Source: Trochalopteron elliotii
Lineage: Eukaryota; Chordata; Aves; Passeriformes; Leiothrichidae
Direction: 5' to 3'
NCBI GenBank assembly: GCA_024734555.1
Contig: JANPWX010000033.1
Location: forward strand, 8,001,402-8,065,401
Length of the DNA: 64,000 nucleotides
The stretch's first letter is position 1. Each line of letters begins with the position of its first letter. A program made the position numbers and the translations under genes. Shown piece after piece: positions 61,151 through 64,000 of the stretch. The notes beneath the pieces were generated by a model. The model saw only the letters and a list, made by a program, of their open reading frames with translations. It did no database searches and was not told where the DNA came from.

Positions 61151-64000
61151 GGAGTGGGTTTCTTTGGCAGCAGCACTTGCTGAGGCCTGCAGGAGGAGCA
61201 GAGGAGCCCTGCTCCACACCTGAGGTGCATCTGAGTTGTTTGTGCTGGGCTCTTGTACACCCACCTGAGAGAGTGGACATGAGTGACCCTGATGGGTGTG
61301 CTGCCAACTGCTGCACATTTGCATTTTATAAAGCATGACCCTTTCTGTGGTCAGGCTCAGAAAACTGAATTCCTATAAATTGACTAAAATGTCGTGGCTT
61401 TATTAAAGTAAATACCGGACAGTGAAGGAAGCACTTGAAGCTGCCAGTGCATCGAGGTCTGTTGTGGGCACTGCTGAAGGCAGGAGACTGAGTTAAATGG
61501 ACTCTCAATCTGAAAAAGTGCAATATCCCCACATGTTTCTTAATTTCCAGCTGTCTATTGTGCTTAAATGACTTAGTGTAATTCAGTTAGCAGATGTTTT
61601 CACTATTTGCTCCATTTCTGTGAGCCTGGAAAAGGCTTCAAAGTGTGGAGCACATGCAGTGGGTTTGGCTACTGATGTTGTTGCCTTCTGGTTGTATGAA
61701 TGATTACAGGAGACCAGAAAAAGATTGGAAAGCTCAGTGATTTTGGTTACAGTAAATGTGACACTGAATCACTGCTGGTGAGTAGACAAAGCAGGTCCTG
61801 TTCACGTTTCCAGCCGTTCCTACAGTGCTTTGTGTGTGCCCTCTTGTATGGTCATATATTGTGTGTGGGTACTGCGTGCAGGGTCTTGGATGAATCTTTT
61901 ACTGGTAGCAAACGCTGAGAGATTATTTTACCTGGGAAAAAGAGGTTTTACTTTCTCGTTTTCTAAGCATTTTTGTGTTTTTCTCTTTTTCAAAATGAAA
62001 GGGAAAAGCAGTGAAACTCCCTGTGTTGTGCTCTCGGAAGAGGGAAAAGAAAAATTACATTCAATATGCAGAGGTATTTTTTAATCAGTGTTCCCATATT
62101 ATCTGAGCAACACACAACTTAGCACCTATTTTGCAAATTTTATGCAGTTTAGGAAGGACTTAGAAACTAAAGCTTCTAAAAAGAATCTGATAGCCTCAGG
62201 TGCAAGGCCAGTGAGTTAAGGGTAGGCTTGAGGCCACTCAGCTAAACTGCAAGTTTAGCTTGCTAAAGAAAGTATTAGAAAATTAGAAGGACAATCTCGA
62301 GGCTGCTTAGTCCCAGCTTCTGGCCCTGGTTATCTGGTCTGCCTAAGTATTTTTGTGAATCCATCACTGGATAATGTGTATTGTCACTACACTTGCAGCT
62401 GTCAACCTTTCTCTAGTTTCAAACATGAAGAAATTCCCTTAGATTACCTATTCGTGTCTTCTAAACTTCATTCCTTCAGGGCATATTTCCATGGAGTTAT
62501 TAAAGATTTTTATTAGTCTTTCATGAGTGCATAGCATTTGAGTCTTAAAATGTGGTCTGGAATGAAATTCTGCTGGAAAGAATAGTTTTTCCTTTGTCCT
62601 TTAATTCTGTTGTTGTAGCAAAGCAGAAAATGCTGCAGACAGTGCCATAAAATTTAAATAATTAATGTAAAAATCTTTTCCCAGCTGCGACAGGGCAATA
62701 TCAGAATGTTCTGAATAGCTTATCTGTTTCCTAATGAGAAATAAGGAGTATTCTAGATATTAAGAGATTCCCTAGGGCGAATATGTTTGAGGACCGTGTA
62801 CTGAAAGCACCTAATGTTTAATAAATACAAACTAGCAATGTAGAATGATTTCAGAGTGCTTAAAATATTTTTATTCATGAGTTTTGGTGGGTTTTTGCCC
62901 CAGATTTTCTTGCAATAATGAACACAAATGCATTACACCTTTGCAATTCATGTCTGCTCTCATCTGAAATTCATGTTCACATTGAGAGGCCAGCTCCTAT
63001 TTGGGAAAGGCTCTTGCACACATGTAGTGAAGTTGATTGTCCCCTCGTGCCTGCAGAAAGCAAACAGGGAAACATCTGTGCTAAGCTAGAGCTGATATTA
63101 ATGGATTGGGTTCAAATGCTGGCAGAAGGCACATGCTCCAAGAGCCACCAAAAATGGTTAATCGGCTGTCAGCTTTGGAGCCAGACCATTAGCTGGGAGA
63201 CACACACTTATTTCCACAGAGCTACAGTCCTTATTTCCAAGTCAAGCAGGAAGATGTGTGTCTGTCTGGCTGGGAAGAATGGCAAGGGAAAGCCACAGGG
63301 TCAGCGGCACTGGAATTCTGGTGTCTTTACCACCAGGGGAAAACAATAATGGTGTTAGCTACAGCCCTTATTTCTTCTCCAGCCAAAAAGAATCAGAAAA
63401 CAAAAACAAAATTCAAAGAAAAAGAAAAAAAGAGCAAAACCCTGTAATCATTTTTGTGAGGGAGTTTTCATTTGAAGTTTTTAGCACTAGTTGTGGCGTT
63501 TCAGGAGTAGATGTTGTACCAGGTTTACTGAAATTGTGCTTTTAGTGGCTAAATTATGACTTGATTACAGGGCTGTGTCTGCCTTAAAGGGGATTCAACT
63601 ACACTTTAAAGGAAGTTANCTAATTCAACCATTGCATTACTTAAAAGGATCTAATTAATCATTATGTTAGCAATCTTGGCTTTTATTGAGACCACAGTTA
63701 ATTAAGTTTACAAATTGACATGGCAAAGTTTCATGCAGAGAAATTATATCGGAAGAGGATTTGTATCAATAAAAATCTCTGGACTGTTATATTGTTGGCT
63801 TTTCCAGCTGGTGACAAAGATCTGGGCTGGGGAGGGCTCCTGAGTGAAGCCATGCAGTGATGCAGATGTGCTGAAAATACCTCTGCAAATGAGAACTTGG
63901 AGGTGTCACGAGCTCCTCAAAAACATTCTGTAGTGAGAAGGGGCTGATCTTGCAAGGCCTTCAATGCCCACCTCCTGCCTAAGTCAGGGGCTTCTCCGAG

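Larger units (their letters stand above)
41181..64000. other. Intergenic region downstream of GRIN2A, no gene recognised
   Basis: This stretch of about 22.8 kb has no open frame that I can assign to a family. In mammals the region after the GRIN2A 3' end is also a large gene-poor interval. It holds simple repeats (43221-43266, 49414-49458, 61132-61150), a G-quadruplex motif (43201-43215), a CR1 fragment (45858-45918), an alternating purine-pyrimidine stretch (46279-46318), and AT-rich stretches with homeodomain- and octamer-like motifs (near 59400-59600 and 63560-63780) that could be enhancers. Position 63619 is an undetermined base. Confidence 0.7.

Overview
This is vertebrate nuclear DNA. 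It looks like a bird, probably a songbird; that is an inference from intron size, low visible repeat content, one clear 3' end of a CR1-type LINE, and the protein sequence. The only gene I can support is the 3' part of GRIN2A on the + strand. GRIN2A encodes GluN2A, a glutamate-binding subunit of the NMDA receptor. The open frames outside its exons are mostly short, carry no family signature and sit in intron, UTR or intergenic sequence.

Layout. 1-2761 is the end of an intron. Four coding exons follow, with GT-AG borders and matching phases: 2762-2922 (161 bp) and 16107-16294 (188 bp), which encode the D2 lobe of the ligand-binding domain; 27126-27364 (239 bp), which encodes the end of that domain, transmembrane segment M4 and the start of the cytoplasmic tail; and 28956-30743, the large terminal exon with 595 codons of tail ending in the PDZ ligand ESDV. 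The introns between them are about 13.2, 10.8 and 1.6 kb. A very long 3' UTR, about 10.4 kb, probably runs from 30744 to a polyadenylation signal at 41148-41153. The remaining 22.8 kb (about 41181-64000) shows no gene I recognise. It holds a G-quadruplex motif abutting a (GT)23 tract, a CR1 fragment, simple repeats and AT-rich stretches that could be conserved enhancers.

The coding sequence is close to human GluN2A, recalled from memory. All residues I could place for glutamate binding, the C745-C800 disulfide, M4, the palmitoylation cysteines and the PDZ ligand are kept. The main interest is in the tail and the UTR. The Src-site tyrosine Y1292 is Phe here, the endocytic dileucine L1319/L1320 is Phe-Leu, and the serine next to the PDZ ligand has gained a stronger basic context. 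The 3' UTR carries several perfect or near-perfect hairpins, a G-quadruplex candidate, poly-U tracts, a miR-125b seed match and two Pumilio motifs close to the poly(A) signal. An AATAAA just inside the last intron could yield a receptor without its C-terminal domain. I found no CRISPR array, operon, tRNA, rRNA or intact mobile element, and no evidence of a wholly new system.
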